DNA of 64,000 bases. Origin: Apoderus coryli (Eukaryota; Arthropoda; Insecta; Coleoptera; Attelabidae). The stretch's first letter is position 1. Every line of letters starts with the position of its first letter. Location of the stretch: NCBI GenBank assembly GCA_911728435.2, contig OU452203.1, forward strand, positions 11,739,651 through 11,803,650, given 5' to 3'. The notes below the pieces were generated by a model that was given only the letters and a program-made list of their open reading frames with translations, had not been told where the DNA came from and ran no database searches. A program made the position numbers and the translations under genes. Shown here piece by piece: positions 10,651 through 21,639 of this stretch.

Positions 10651-10984
10651 AAAAATAGGTCACATGTAAGGTGTTAAGAAACTGTTCTTGACACAGAAGA
10701 TTATTGCCAATGCCTCTCTTTCTAATTGAGAATAATTTCTTTCAGCCTTCGACAAGGTCAAACCAACAGTTTCTTAACCAAAATTACTTAAACCTTAAAC
10801 TAGCTGTTTCCAGCTATATACCTTTCTTTATATCGAAGATCATAATATTTAAAAAGAAAAAATCAAATAAACTTTTAAATATGTATTCTTCAAAAAACCA
10901 AAATTAATCTATTTTTGTCGATGATAATATATTAAGTAATTTAAAAAAAAAAATCCATAAAATGCAAATGTTTGTTTTGACCAC
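10651..10984. other. Gap, no gene seen
   Basis: Contains a 67-codon frame of low complexity; not called. Confidence 0.4.
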
Positions 10985-11160
10985 TTAAACTACTAAGTTT
11001 TGTAAAAAGCCATTGATGATGGAACGATTGTTGTTCCGAAACATGTATGGCAACTGTAACCTAATGTAAAGAAGATTCAAGATTATATATTTGGATTTTG
11101 TGGAGCAGACGCCTTTTATTCATGTAATGAACCCGCTCCTCGTTGAAGATGGATTAATTC
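10985..11160 (+). mobile_element. Penelope-like terminal-repeat fragment
   Basis: Carries a hammerhead-like motif (listed separately). About 40 bases later comes TTTTGTGGAGCAGACGCC, which parallels TTTTGTGGTGTAGACGTC at the outer end of the PLE arm near 20590. It is a solo or truncated terminal repeat with no coding sequence. Confidence 0.6.
11009..11051 (+). ncRNA. Hammerhead-ribozyme-like motif (core C3 to T)
   Basis: GCCA (stem I), TTGATGA where CTGATGA is expected, a stem II hairpin closed by GGAAC/GTTCC, GAAA, then CATGTA (short stem III and U-A at the cleavage position) and TGGC, which closes stem I perfectly. The C-to-T change at the first core position would be expected to weaken or abolish cleavage. 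Confidence 0.5.
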
Positions 11161-11161
11161 A

Positions 11162-11400
11162 GAAAATAATAATAATAATATTAGCCTTTATTTGCCCAAC
11201 AGTATAAAACCCATTACAAGACAAATACAATATAAATTTACAAATAAAATAATAATTCAACTACATTAACTTAAATTAATAAACGATATACATTCACAAA
11301 TATATAATAATTCAATATCAATTCAAATCAATAAACAATTCCAAAAGCAAAAACAAAAAGAACATGAATAATTTTAACTAACAGTTAAAAACACTGAAAA
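11162..11400 (-). mobile_element. LINE 3' UTR and tail
   Basis: On the minus strand the sequence runs through ACCATTACAAGAC-type phrases (TTGTATTTGTCTTGTAATGG) to GGCAAATAAAGGCTAATA and an (ATT)n tail. The phrase TTACAAGACAAA...and the tail layout match the 3' end of the long LINE copy at 60935-61172, so this is a severely 5'-truncated relative. Confidence 0.6.
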
Positions 11401-11425
11401 CTTATTTAAACCATTACATGTGATA

Positions 11426-11764
11426 CGAGGGTTGCCTTTTATATTTCGGGATTTGGCAACCCTGTTGTTGCAATCTGGCAACTGACAGCTCTATCGTAAA
11501 GTTGGGCATTTTTGAGGTTATACGTACTCAGAACGTTTTGACATACGAGCGCTATTTGTGTTGTTTACAGTAACTTAAAAGATTCATCTCGGCCCAAAAA
11601 TGGAATTAAATCGTGAACATTTTCGTGCGATTATTTTTTACAACTTTCGACGTGGATTAACAGTGCATGGATGAACTTAATTAAATTTTTGGCGATGAAG
11701 CGCCATCAAGGACCAGTGTTTATCGATGGTATGGTGAATTCAATCGTGGTCGTAGTTCAAAAGT
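11426..11764 (+). mobile_element. mariner 5' end: TIR and transposase N-terminus
   Basis: After TA comes CGAGGGTTGCCTTTTATATT, a mariner-type terminal repeat. A 5' UTR follows and an ATG at 11600 reads MELNREHFRAIIFYNFRRGL, then a stop at the sixth codon after that (GGATGA). Further on, in a second frame, FGDEAPS-x-TSVYRWYGEFNRGR is recognisable. This is the helix-turn-helix N-terminus of a mariner transposase. The rest, including all catalytic Asp residues, is missing, so it is a dead 340-bp end. Confidence 0.8.
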
Positions 11765-11990
11765 ACCAATGAGAAGTGCTTTTCATTTTTTTATACCTGT
11801 AAAAATAATATCAGAAATAAATAGAAACTAAAATGCAAAACATCGTTTTTTCAAAAATTCTCGAAAACGGCTAAAGTTAGTTTAATTTTGAAAATACCAT
11901 AAAAGATGTTTAAATTGTACAACTTTTCTCTAATTTAACCGACATTGTAACTCCTACCGTTTCCAAGATTCCAATGCTATCTCATTCTTA
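11765..11990 (+). repeat. Dispersed repeat, inverted partner of 9960-10260
   Basis: Begins near AATGAGAAGTGCTTTTCATT and ends near AAGATTCCAATGC. It matches 9960-10200 in inverted orientation and 23095-23190 in direct orientation. The mariner end and LINE tails lie between the inverted copies. Confidence 0.65.
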
Positions 11991-12244
11991 TCTTGGACAA
12001 AGTGTATATGTATCCCATGTCCGATGTACCATTAAAAGTGTCCACAAATTGACGATGATTATATAAATAACTGTACTGAAAGTCTAAGGCACTGGTAGAG
12101 AACCCATCAGAAAAACTAAGGATTGCCGATAAAATATCGGGTTGATTGTATCAAATGTAGAAAGTCTAATAAGAGCGTCGGCGTCGTTCTGATTGGCGGA
12201 ACATGGTACGAATAAAGTAGGCAATAAAATTGCAAATGCCGGGG

Positions 12245-12365
12245 TTGTTGATGGTCCAGTGGTTAAGCACGCTGGATTTGAGCAGGATCTCCCGGTATTT
12301 GGTGGGTTTGAATCCCGAGTCCGCTGCATGTATTGGTGCTCGCCTGGTTGATAAATCAAATAATT
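12245..12365 (+). mobile_element. tRNA-derived SINE head
   Basis: An RNA polymerase III A box (TGGTCCAGTGG, 12252-12262) fits TRGYNNARNNG, and a B box (GGTTTGAATCC, 12305-12315) fits GGTTCRANTCC with one change. The spacing is like that of a tRNA gene. The cloverleaf does not close well and an unrelated tail follows, which fits a SINE rather than a working tRNA. Confidence 0.6.
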
Positions 12366-12713
12366 AATCGAAAACTACAAGAGTGTAAGAAAAAACACAC
12401 GTTTAACATAAATACCTGATGTCTATTAATTAAAGGCATATGATGGAGATTTTCTTTATAATAATTGATAATTATTATGTTTCAATAAAAAAATAAATAC
12501 TTATGCGATAGCCGGTTTACGACAAGTTCATGGTTGAAATTAAATGTCACGGATTTCGTTTTATGTACATATTTACATTATTGTAAGTATATATTGTAAA
12601 ATGATTTTATTGAATTTAATTAGTGTATGTTTGTTCTTGTATGATAAGTGAACTAATCATAAATAAATTTTAATTTATCAAAATGTATATTTATAGGTAT
12701 ATACAGGGTGATT
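12366..12713. other. Gap, no gene seen
   Basis: Probably includes the SINE tail; nothing else recognised. Confidence 0.35.
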
Positions 12714-12966
12714 TTTATTTATTTTTTTAACTGTGAATAAAATTCGTTAAAACACACAATGTTTTCAAAAAACGTTATTCAAGGAATTGAAAAATAAGAA
12801 AATTGTAACTAAAATGTTGCGCTATACTCGAAGGAACTACTGTAACGACGAGTAATAGGGAAGTTGGTTTTACTATAATTGTTGTTCTATGCGACCTAGT
12901 AAGTTTTTTAGTATGTTAACAGGTATTTTAGAGATTAAATTTTTCATTAATATTTAGGCCACCCTG
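12714..12966. mobile_element. CAGGGTG-family short element, TA-flanked
   Basis: Begins CAGGGTGATTTTTATTT and ends GGCCACCCTG, with TA directly outside both ends (12712-12713, 12967-12968). 253 bp, non-coding. The terminal seven bases match those of the elements at 24347, 46917 and 55791. Confidence 0.6.
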
Positions 12967-13759
12967 TAACTTGGTTATCCAATCTGTCGACGCTGTTAAA
13001 TTCCGTAAGACCTTGTTAAATTACCTCATGATTTCCCTTATCAAACGAAGAAATTTGATTTTTTTTTTCTGAGAGCTGTTTTTGGCCAAACAAATTTTAA
13101 ATTATTTATTCAAAAAGAGAAAGAACTCCAAATTGAATAGGAAATATAATAATATTTAGAGCGTCCCATTTAAAATAAGTAAATTGGTATAGACTTATGG
13201 AAGTGGCACAAATGTCCAAATGATTTAGTTTAGATTATATTGGATTACTTAAGTAAAAAAAAATTCAAAATAATTCTATGTCTCGTTTTCCATAAACGTC
13301 TAACCTGCCATCGACCCGACCGTGAAACAGCTTTGACATATAAAAAGTTGGAAGACTTCGGATTCACTCTGTATAGACGAAAGATGAAATGTTATCAAAC
13401 TTATGTGATTTATCTGTAAATTTAATCTCACCACCATCACATAAAAAGATGATCGATCAGTTTTTATTGTCCACGAGTTTGTTGTTGAGTTGTCCGAACA
13501 TTGAATTAGGCCAATGGAACTAGACCAGTCTATAGAACATAATATGATATGAAATGAAATGCGGAAATATTATTTAAGTTTTTAGCATAATGGTGAGTTA
13601 TGAATGACAATTGTTACATTATGTAACAAGCAATTCGTAAAATTATTTATTTTAACTTATTGAAAATGATAGTTTACAAAAAGAAAAATCGAAAAAAACT
13701 AACATAATTTCGTAGATTAAAACTAGAAAATATAAAAAAACCTATTTCCATAAGGTGAC
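12967..13759. other. Gap, no gene seen
   Basis: A+T-rich with no domain or RNA gene noticed. Confidence 0.4.
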
Positions 13760-13930
13760 TCCATTTAATGTGAACAATACCTTCTTAGCTTTTCTTACTG
13801 TTTGGCACTGACGGTAGAACTGGTTTGGTTCCGAAACGTGTTTGGCTATGGATGGTAATTGACGATTTTTCTATTGAACTTATTTCATGGAGATTCGATT
13901 TTTATTTATTATTTGTTTTTATAAATAATA
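13760..13930 (+). mobile_element. Decayed Penelope-like terminal-repeat fragment
   Basis: At 13803-13845 a degraded hammerhead-like core is visible: CTGACGG in place of CTGATGA, a GAAC/GTTC stem II, GAAA, CGTGTT, then TGGC. A CATGGAGATTC phrase follows at the distance seen in other fragments. Confidence 0.4.
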
Positions 13931-15699
13931 ATAATAAAATGTTTTTATAAATGAGTTTGTATAGATAAAGAACCTTCCATTTGGATGTAGATTTTTGTGA
14001 CAAAGAGGAGTTTGGTCTTAAACACAATCGTTCATATTCAATAATTCTCAATAGGTAACTATTAAAACTATCACAAGTAATTTACCATGGTTTTTAATTT
14101 GATTAGTTCATACAGTTATCATTTGAATTCATATGTTCAAGACAGAAAATTCATTAAATAATTACGTAGGTACCACCATCTTATATATAAAATATCCCAA
14201 TTATTTTAAAATTTATAATAAATTAAAATGTTTTACTTGATTATTGAAAAATATTGATTTATTAAGAAATTTAGAAAAGCTGATGATGGAGTAAGCAATC
14301 TCCGCAACATATCCCTTGAATGTTGAAATTTAATGTAATTTTTATAACTTAATTTAATTGTTACAGTCTCAACATCGTTTTTAAAATATAAAAAGCAGAG
14401 TAAATATGACCAAAATGACGTATTTTACTATTTGGATTGAGCAACTTGTATAGTACACAAATGAAAATAATTGATGAGTATAATTTTGCAAGCAAACATT
14501 AAGAAATTGATGTATTTAAATGTTTATAATTATTCACAGATCTAATTTATAAACAATATGTAAATTGTTTATATTTTAATTCGCCTTAAAAGCATATACA
14601 ATTCTAGGAAACACATTTATCCAATTAATACGTACTTATAACTGTTTGTAATTATTGTTTATTAATGATTTACCGATATCTATATAATTAGGTACGTACA
14701 TATGATCTAAGTTAAATTTAATTAAATCAAAATGTAATAATTGAGGACTATGTTTACTAATACGTGATTGACGTCCAGTGTTAATAAAAAATATAAACAA
14801 CGTCCTATAAAGAGTTCATTTAAGTTTAAATATTTTTATAAATCATTTTACGAGGTTTGTCAACAAACAAGATCTTTTAGTCATAATTTAACACACTTAA
14901 GAAAAATGTTTTCATAAATAAGGTTTTATTCAAAAAAAAATATACAATTAATCTTTTTGAAAATATATGGAAACCCACTGAAATAATGAAATGATTTGTG
15001 GATAGGTGTATCCTCCTCTTCATCATTCAATTTCTTCCTAATCCATGACAAATTAATCCAAAAACCAAAACGAAACATAGATATCAACAACAATCAATCA
15101 CGCAAAAACCATAAACCAGGTAGAATAGACTATCTTGGTAATGAAAATATCCAATTTTTTCTTTCCTTTTTAAATTTGGTAAATTTTATTTTAAATCATC
15201 TTAAATATCCTTTATCCAAACTTGGCAGTCTTATTTGTGTGTTAAGGGGCTCATTTAGTCCTATCTTCATAAAGATTATCACTTCCAGTGAGGTCCCAAG
15301 CGGCCCCTTAACGAATATTTTTGACCAAAAAAATTAACATCCTCCTAGCTTTATTCGGTTTCGACAAAGAGTCTGCTCAGTTTAAATTTACATGTTTGGG
15401 TTCTATAACTAGTAGGTTAGTGTTCTGGTTTAAATCAGAACTGTTCTGGAACAGTTGTAGAACTGTCAAAAACGATCCTTGGTCTTAACAAGTACTGATT
15501 TCGGACGGTTTTTGGATTATCTTTCAAACATATGTACCTATATCGATAAACATGTTATTTGAGTCCTAATCACGGAAATAATATGACTAGTAAAGTAAAT
15601 TATAAATTGATAATTATTAAATGTTGAAATTATATTAAGATAATCCAAATAAGTAATTTCACTTATGGGTTTGATTTAAATACTAAAGCATACATAATA
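13931..15699. other. Long A+T-rich gap
   Basis: At 14285 a further degraded core (CTGATGA, stem II GGAG/CTCC, then GCAA instead of GAAA) suggests one more PLE scrap. A 10-bp inverted pair GTTAAGGGGC (15241) / GCCCCTTAAC (15303) may bound a tiny element. The 113-codon frame at 14996-15337 has no recognisable family. Confidence 0.35.
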
Positions 15700-16192
15700 T
15701 GTATTTCAATTTCGACGTCATGTGTGAGACCAAATATTTGTTGGAATTACTACCCACAATTATATCCGCAGGCTACAAAAATCAAATTTTGCGAAAGAAT
15801 ATCGTAAACAACAAAAATGGACTATATAATTATATTTACATTTGCTTGGGGTGGAGCTTATTCGACAACTGTGAATCCACTTCAAATAATGCAGAACAAA
15901 ATAATAAAAATTATGTACAACCTCCCTCAAACTTATCCCAGTGATATACTTTTTATTGAGTTCTATATTCTGAATCCCCGCAAACTAGTTTATAAAAACA
16001 GTCTTCTTCATTTTTCTAAAAAAAAGATAACTTTTCAAACTGTAGGCCACTCATACGCAACAAGAAAATTAGCTCATTGCAACTTAAATATTCCACGAAT
16101 GAAAAAAACTTTAGGTCAACGCTCACTGCTATATGTGACACCGACACTCTATAATATGCTTCCAGACGATTTAAAACAAATCTTGTTTTAAA
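15700..16192 (+). pseudogene. LINE reverse-transcriptase C-terminal fragment
   Basis: A plus-strand frame reads FAWGGAYSTTVNPLQIMQNK, then IIKIMYNLPQTYPSDIL and a C-terminal SLLYVTPTLYNMLPDDLK block before a stop. The W-GG-x-Y/S...L-Q-x-x-QNK-x-IK pattern is the post-catalytic part of a LINE RT. The same arrangement is seen in the minus-strand stub at 63680-63920, so the two probably belong to one family. Upstream sequence is frameshifted. Confidence 0.65.
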
Positions 16193-16200
16193 CTAATTTT

Positions 16201-17710
16201 AAGAAAAATGTACATAAATGGTTAATTGAGAATGAAGTCAAAGTAATAAGATGAAAAAATATTTATTATCTTTCTTACTCTTTGCTTTTGATTTTTAGGT
16301 TTAAGGGTAATGCTATTTGGAATTCGTCTTTTGTTCTTACTGATGGTGTTTCCGTTTATTTCATCTTTTCTGTTTTATATTTACATTAAAATGCCAATAA
16401 ATTATTATTTTGTAGGTATTTATATTGTTCAGTAAGTGTTATTTACTTAATTTTCAAGAGTGCTGTATTTCCATTTCAAAGACAAGCGCTATTTGGAGCT
16501 TAATTGAAATGAAGTACTATGCAATGTTCTGTACGTAATAAAACGGTTCGGGAATTTTATTTGTGGCCACACCAGTTCGGCGCAGTCCACAAACAGTCCA
16601 AGAACTGTACTAGAATGGTTCTAATTTCCAAAACCGAATAAAGCTTATGTGTTTGATTAGTTTTTGATCATCGAATATACGAAAAATAGCTAAAAGTCTA
16701 GATTATTATTATTTCAAACTGATATAAATATAAGAATTGCTTGTTACATAATATTGTAACAAGACTTGATTGTCTTAAGTTAAATACATTGATGATTGAA
16801 TTATAGTCCGGCAAGTGTACAATTTTACTCTCCAAACCCAACATGGATTATTTCAATAAATAATTAGTTCGCCAGATTTAATTGCAAAAATTAAGTAACT
16901 AGTTTTCTTTAAATCTATAAGAGTTACATTTTCTTTTCATTTATTTTTCTTAATGACTAACTTAAGATTTAATTATTATTATTAAATTATATTACGTATA
17001 CATAGGAGAGGTCCTTAAAGCAACACTTAACATTAATTATCAAACAAAACACTCCTTTGAAGCAATTACCTATTACAGTAATAATCAGAATCGATTAATT
17101 GAATCATACTACGCCAGTGACGTAGATAGTAACTTTGATTTGAGGGTAGTGATCATTAACGATAGTTAGGCATTATAAAAAATCCATTTGATGTCTTATT
17201 TACAAATAAATAGTTCTCTGTATGCATTTAGATTTTATTTTGCTCAACAATTTCTTCGCGGCAGACTCTTTAGCTCTATGATTCTAATTTTGGTTTCGAT
17301 AGGAAGGATTTTTTGTTCCCAGACTGAAACAAATTGAAATTAAAAAGTAATAAATTTGCCGTTTGGCATTTTTTTTTTCAAATTATTGATAAAAAACAAA
17401 TCCGAAATTGAATCTTAAATTTCACTCATCACAATTTTTAAATAGTGAAACGACACAATTTTCTACATAATTTCTCAATTAGTGTTCAGACCCTGCGTCT
17501 ATGAACTTCACACCAACGGATTGGCAACAGGTTGAGGGTAAACGTTCTATTTGAAAAAAAGCCTCGGAAAAAATTATAGCGGATTCAGATCTGGAAATAT
17601 AAGAGGCCATGGTACTGGTGCATATCTTCCTTATCCATCATGTTAAACCCAACAATTTAATGCATTTGCTAATGTAATCCCATCTGACAATAATATATAC
17701 TGGAAAATTT
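16201..17710. other. Long A+T-rich gap
   Basis: No gene or clear repeat boundary recognised. Begins with the probable 3' UTR of the LINE fragment. Confidence 0.4.
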
Positions 17711-17845
17711 GCCTTAGCCTTGTGATAGGGGTGGACACAACCGCAAAAATTTCAAATAGCAGTAGGGGTCGAGTGATACATCATTTCAAAGCATTTTTTA
17801 TCCGCTTTACAGCATCAGTTACTTTTGATACTTCTAGAGAAAATT
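17711..17845 (+). repeat. Single arm of the 4628-5455 foldback family
   Basis: Shares GGGTGGACACAACCGC, GGGGTCGAGTG and AAAGCATTTTTTATC in order with 5310-5400. Here no inverted partner is close by, and a tRNA-like sequence follows about 70 bp downstream. Confidence 0.7.
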
Positions 17846-17915
17846 TCGCTTAGAATTTCACCAATTAGATTATTGCTACTTAGATCTATCTATAAGGTCG
17901 ACGTAATTCGCATAA

Positions 17916-17989
17916 AGGGTCGTAGCTCAGAGGTAGAGTGCACGCTTTGCATGCGGAAGGTCTTGGGTTTAAATCCCAGCTCATGTAAT
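17916..17989 (+). pseudogene. tRNA-Ala(TGC)-like pseudogene
   Basis: D arm (GCTC/GAGT), anticodon loop TTTGCAT (anticodon TGC) and T arm (TTGGG/CCCAG) are all in place. A-box-like TAGCTCAGAGG fits the consensus. The acceptor stem pairs in only about three of seven positions and the anticodon stem in three of five. This looks like a decayed tRNA gene or a SINE head rather than a functional tRNA. Confidence 0.6.
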
Positions 17990-18244
17990 TTTTTTCTATT
18001 TATAATTTTGGAATAAAGTAGTTAATTTGTTAAGTTAGTTTAGTGGAAATACATTAATAATAATCATTATTATGTATGGACGGACTATGCGATACGAAAA
18101 CAACAAGCTTTGCTTAAGCAAAAACAAGGTATTATTTTGTACTAAAATATTATGATTTATCTACTATTTACATATTTATTGCCCAATGTTTATTATATTT
18201 TATTTTTTTGTAAAAGACTATTGGTGAATAAATATTATTATTTT

Positions 18245-19085
18245 CTGAAATATTTATTTATTTATTTTTATTTATTTATTTACGGGCAAACGCCCATTTT
18301 ATACAAAATTACAATACATATATATAGTTCTACAATAAAACACTTCAAAAGAATTAGACAATCGAAAAATGTCAAATAAAAATCAATCACAAATAAAATG
18401 GATAATAATAATCAACACGATCAATACTTCACTATTATAAAGCAATATGGTACAACACAACGTATCAATTATCAAAGAGGTGCCCTACTGAACCCAAAAA
18501 GGTATTTCTCGGGACAAAAAAATCCAGTGTCTCTTCACTGTCATTGGCGAGACGCATTGAGCGCGCCAAAAATGAATTGCAACCATAATTTGTTCTGGAA
18601 TGTGTCTGGTGAAACATACTCCTCATACGCGTTGCACGATATGGAACATGAATTCCAATCTTGCCCAAAAGATCGGGACAATTCAACCTTCCATTTATAA
18701 GGTCATACAATAAAATCAAATCATGTCTCTGTCGTCGATCAGCCAGCATGTCAATGCCAAGATAGGACTCTAAGTCGGCATATAATTCAAAACGATTCTC
18801 AAAAATAAAGTCTATGTGCAGTTTGTAGGCTAGGTATCTAAGAAATTTGTGCTGTACCTGCTCAATTTTTACTAGATGCACAGTATAATGTGGATACCAG
18901 ACAGCCGACGCATACTCAAGGCACGGTCTGACCAAACTTGTGTAAAGAAGCCTCAGAGAATCGACATGTGTGAACTCCCGTGAACAACGTTTAATGAAGC
19001 CAAGAACCTTCAGAGACCTTGAGACCATTGAAGTTATATGTGGTATAAAGGACAAACCACTATCAAGCATGACTCCAAGATCCTT
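18245..19085 (-). mobile_element. 5'-truncated LINE: RT C-terminus, 3' UTR and tail
   Basis: Minus-strand frame from 19085 to 18465 begins VKDLGVMLDSGLSF (RT palm end/thumb). It continues RLLYTSLVRPCLEYASAVWY, VEQ-type QHKFLRYLAYK and a conserved SRTNYG...FLARSMR C-terminus, then a stop. The 3' UTR ends in CCCGTAAATAAATAAATA on the minus strand, a TTTA-type microsatellite tail. The 5' truncation lies next to the PLE at 19134, and the frame is otherwise unbroken. Confidence 0.75.
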
Positions 19086-19184
19086 AACTGTAGTAAAGAA
19101 GAAGAAATAATTCATTACGACGAGGAGTATTTACAAAACAATGACGTCTACTCCACAAAATGTTTTATATTGATGTTCAATTCA

Positions 19185-19225
19185 GCCAAACATGTTTCGG
19201 AACTCACTGTTCCATCATCAGTGGC
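19185..19225 (-). ncRNA. Hammerhead-ribozyme-like motif, PLE left arm
   Basis: Minus strand: GCCA, CTGATGA, a 16-nt stem II hairpin closed by TGGAAC/GTTCC, GAAA, CATGTT, TGGC. Stem I pairs 4/4, the core is intact, and the cleavage position is U-U. This is the inverted twin of 20522-20562. Confidence 0.65.
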
Positions 19226-19941
19226 ATTAATAAGCTTTACAAAAGAATCTTACCTAGTGTCTAAGTTGTAATATGGATTTTCGAAAACATGAATACATAC
19301 TAGAATATACAAAAGAAAATTCAGAGTCAAGCAGTTTTACAATGCCAACAAAACCACTTACCATTTTGTGAAAACTATTCAATAGTAGAAACAATAAATG
19401 AAGTCAATTGATAAAATATTTAGAAAACTTAAAACAACTTAAAAATTAATTATATTAACTGTAAACAGTAATTTCATAGTGAATGATTCAATGTAAATGT
19501 TTCTTCTTGTAAATCATTTCTATTAAAGAGATCTTTGAAAATACACTTATGTGGTTTTGATTTTAATCAAATTCGGTGTAGACTGTGTTGGGTTTTTATA
19601 AATCTGGAGTGTCCAGTTAAACCCGGAAGTTAGTTGAAACAAAAATTCTTCATTTACAAGAAGTAACCTTGAAAAAGCCCTGCACTACGAGTGGGTGGTT
19701 AGGGTTGGTGTATTAGCGAAAGTTGGTATTGTGTTGGATGTAGCAGGAGATATAAAGGAAGAAGAAGAATAGTTGGTCAACTGTCGTTGGAGTGATATGT
19801 CCTCATGTCGTGATGTTGAATGTAAAATGTGAGGTTATGTGTGAAAATTACTTATTATTGTTAGAGCAATATGAAATGGGTGGAAACTGAACGTGGGAAT
19901 TACGTATGAATGTTAAACGACAAAGAGTTGAAGAACGGTAG

Positions 19942-20166
19942 TCAATCGAACTCTAGTTGGTCGTTTACACAGGTATAATTAGGGTCATGTTTGTAATTAT
20001 TAATTTCTAGGGCCTCTAACACATTCAGTAGGGTGCTTTTAGGGCAGGAATGGAGGATTTTGGAGTTGGTATGTATAGAAAATGAGTGCCTGTCATTCAC
20101 AATGTGCTAAGCAAAAGCCGAAGTGCTATTGATCTCGTCCAGGTTATCTCGGGTAGCTTTATCTAT
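19942..20166 (-). pseudogene. PLE protein C-terminus (after the GIY-YIG core)
   Basis: Minus-strand reading starts DKATRDNLDEINSTSAFA, has an in-frame TAG, then HIVNDRHSFSI, and later LLNVLEALEINNYK before a stop at 19942-19944. The FA-x-H-(6)-H-x-F spacing followed by L-L-x-x-LE-x-x-EI is the usual end of the Penelope endonuclease domain. One stop codon plus truncation make it a pseudogene. Confidence 0.65.
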
Positions 20167-20521
20167 GATTTTATAAAAACCCAACACACTCTACACCGAA
20201 TTTGATTAAAATCAAAACTACATAAGTGTATTTTCAAAGATCTCTTTAATAGAAATGATTTACAAGAAGAAACATTTACACTGAATCATTCACTATGAAA
20301 TTACTGTTTACAGTTAGTATAATTAATTTTAAAGTTTTCTAAATATTTTATCAATTGACTTCATTTATTGTTTCTACTATTGAATAGTTTTCACAAAATG
20401 GTAAGTGGTTTTGTTGGCATTGTATAACTGCTTGACTCTGAATTTTCTTTTGTATTCATGTTTTCGAAAATCATATTACAACTTAGACACTAGGTAAGAT
20501 TCTTTTGTAAAGGTTATTAAT

Positions 20522-20562
20522 GCCACTGATGATGGAACAGTGGGTTCCGAAACATGTTTGGC
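20522..20562 (+). ncRNA. Hammerhead-ribozyme-like motif, PLE right arm
   Basis: Plus strand: GCCA (20522), CTGATGA (20526-20532), stem II GGAAC/GTTCC with loop AGTGG, GAAA (20549-20552), CATGTT, TGGC (to 20562). It differs from the left-arm twin by one base in the stem II loop. Core, stem I and cleavage dinucleotide are all complete. Confidence 0.65.
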
Positions 20563-20630
20563 TGAATTGAACATCAATATAAAACATTTTGTGGTGTAGA
20601 CGTCTTTGTTTTGTAAATATTATTATTATT

Positions 20631-21639
20631 ATCATGAACACATAGGCGTGGTGCGTTAAATCGGTTTGGGGTCTGTAGTTGTAAGTTCTATGGGTCATGG
20701 TACATTTTTATTTTTACTTTCCCGACCCCAAGGAAAGTATTGTGAACGCGTTAAACAATATTGAGATAAAGACGGATATAAAGTATTCTGAGACGACTAA
20801 GACCATTTCCAGAATCTGTTTCGTTGCCCAGGTCATATAGTTTTAGATTATATCATATCTTGCCAGGAAAGTTTTGGAGCGAGAAACCAGTTTTTCTTCT
20901 TTCCATCGTTTAAATTGGAATTGAATTTTGATTGCAGTATTTTTTTTTTAGTTTCATTTTTTCATCTTCCCCATAACTACCAGCTGAATCCCTACTTGAT
21001 GATTCCAACACCACTGTACCACGACATTGTTATTTTTAGTTTACTACCTATCTTTTTATTTTCGTTTTTGCAAAGAGTAATAATAAAATAATTGTTCGTT
21101 CCTATATAGCATAGATTATTTTTTTCAATTGCGTCATCACAAACATGGTAATATGCTACTACAGCTAGTAGTGGTTTTCACCTACACACGATCAGCAAAT
21201 TGAAAGAAACAACAATCTCATGAAAAATGAAAATGTATGTAGGTGTTATTTGAATAACAACAAAAAATCGTATATCGCATACGCTTTTGTGTGTCTATAG
21301 CTACTGAGTATACAAAAGAGTCTCTACGACGAAAGTGCTTATTAACACTTCTGGTTAAATGAGAAATAAGGTTTTTTTCGTGTTAAAAATACTCATATAT
21401 TTGGATAAACGATACAGGATGTCCGGATAGTTAACCACTGATAAAAACCACCATAAAAAATGGTTTCGTTGAATTCTAAAATCTAAACAGACATGATTAT
21501 CAAACAATTTCTCAAGAATTGTCATCATATCCGTGCTTAATTTTACCACCTATAATTTGTTAATTATGATTCAAACTTGTTTAAAATTTGGCTAAACAGA
21601 ACACTAAATGGAGTTATTAAAAAAACGCCTTTCTCAGAT
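20631..21639. other. Gap with a short repeat piece
   Basis: Around 20770-20825 the phrase CTAAGACCATTTCCAGAA matches, inverted, the spacer of the 4628-5455 foldback. No gene recognised in the rest. Confidence 0.4.

Larger units (their letters stand above)
19134..20611 (-). mobile_element. Truncated Penelope-like element with inverted terminal arms
   Basis: Arms of about 450 bp (19134-19600 and 20170-20611) are near-identical inverted copies. Each carries a hammerhead-like motif. Between them, on the minus strand, is the last 75 codons of a PLE protein (listed separately) followed by a ~340-bp untranslated stretch. Inverted terminal repeats, ribozyme motifs and a GIY-YIG-type C-terminus together identify a PLE. 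The reverse transcriptase and most of the endonuclease are missing, so it cannot move by itself. The neighbouring LINE tail stops at its left edge. Confidence 0.75.

Noticed and set aside
12084..12359. 91-codon minus frame with Pro/Cys-rich peptide
   Set aside because: Runs antisense through the tRNA-derived SINE with its A and B boxes.
14996..15337. 113-codon plus frame
   Set aside because: Low-complexity Ser/Asn/Ile-rich; no family resemblance.
17917..17989. Functional tRNA-Ala gene
   Set aside because: Acceptor and anticodon stems pair too poorly; treated as pseudogene or SINE head.
18398..18700. 100-codon plus-strand open frame
   Set aside because: Antisense of the LINE RT C-terminus read on the minus strand.
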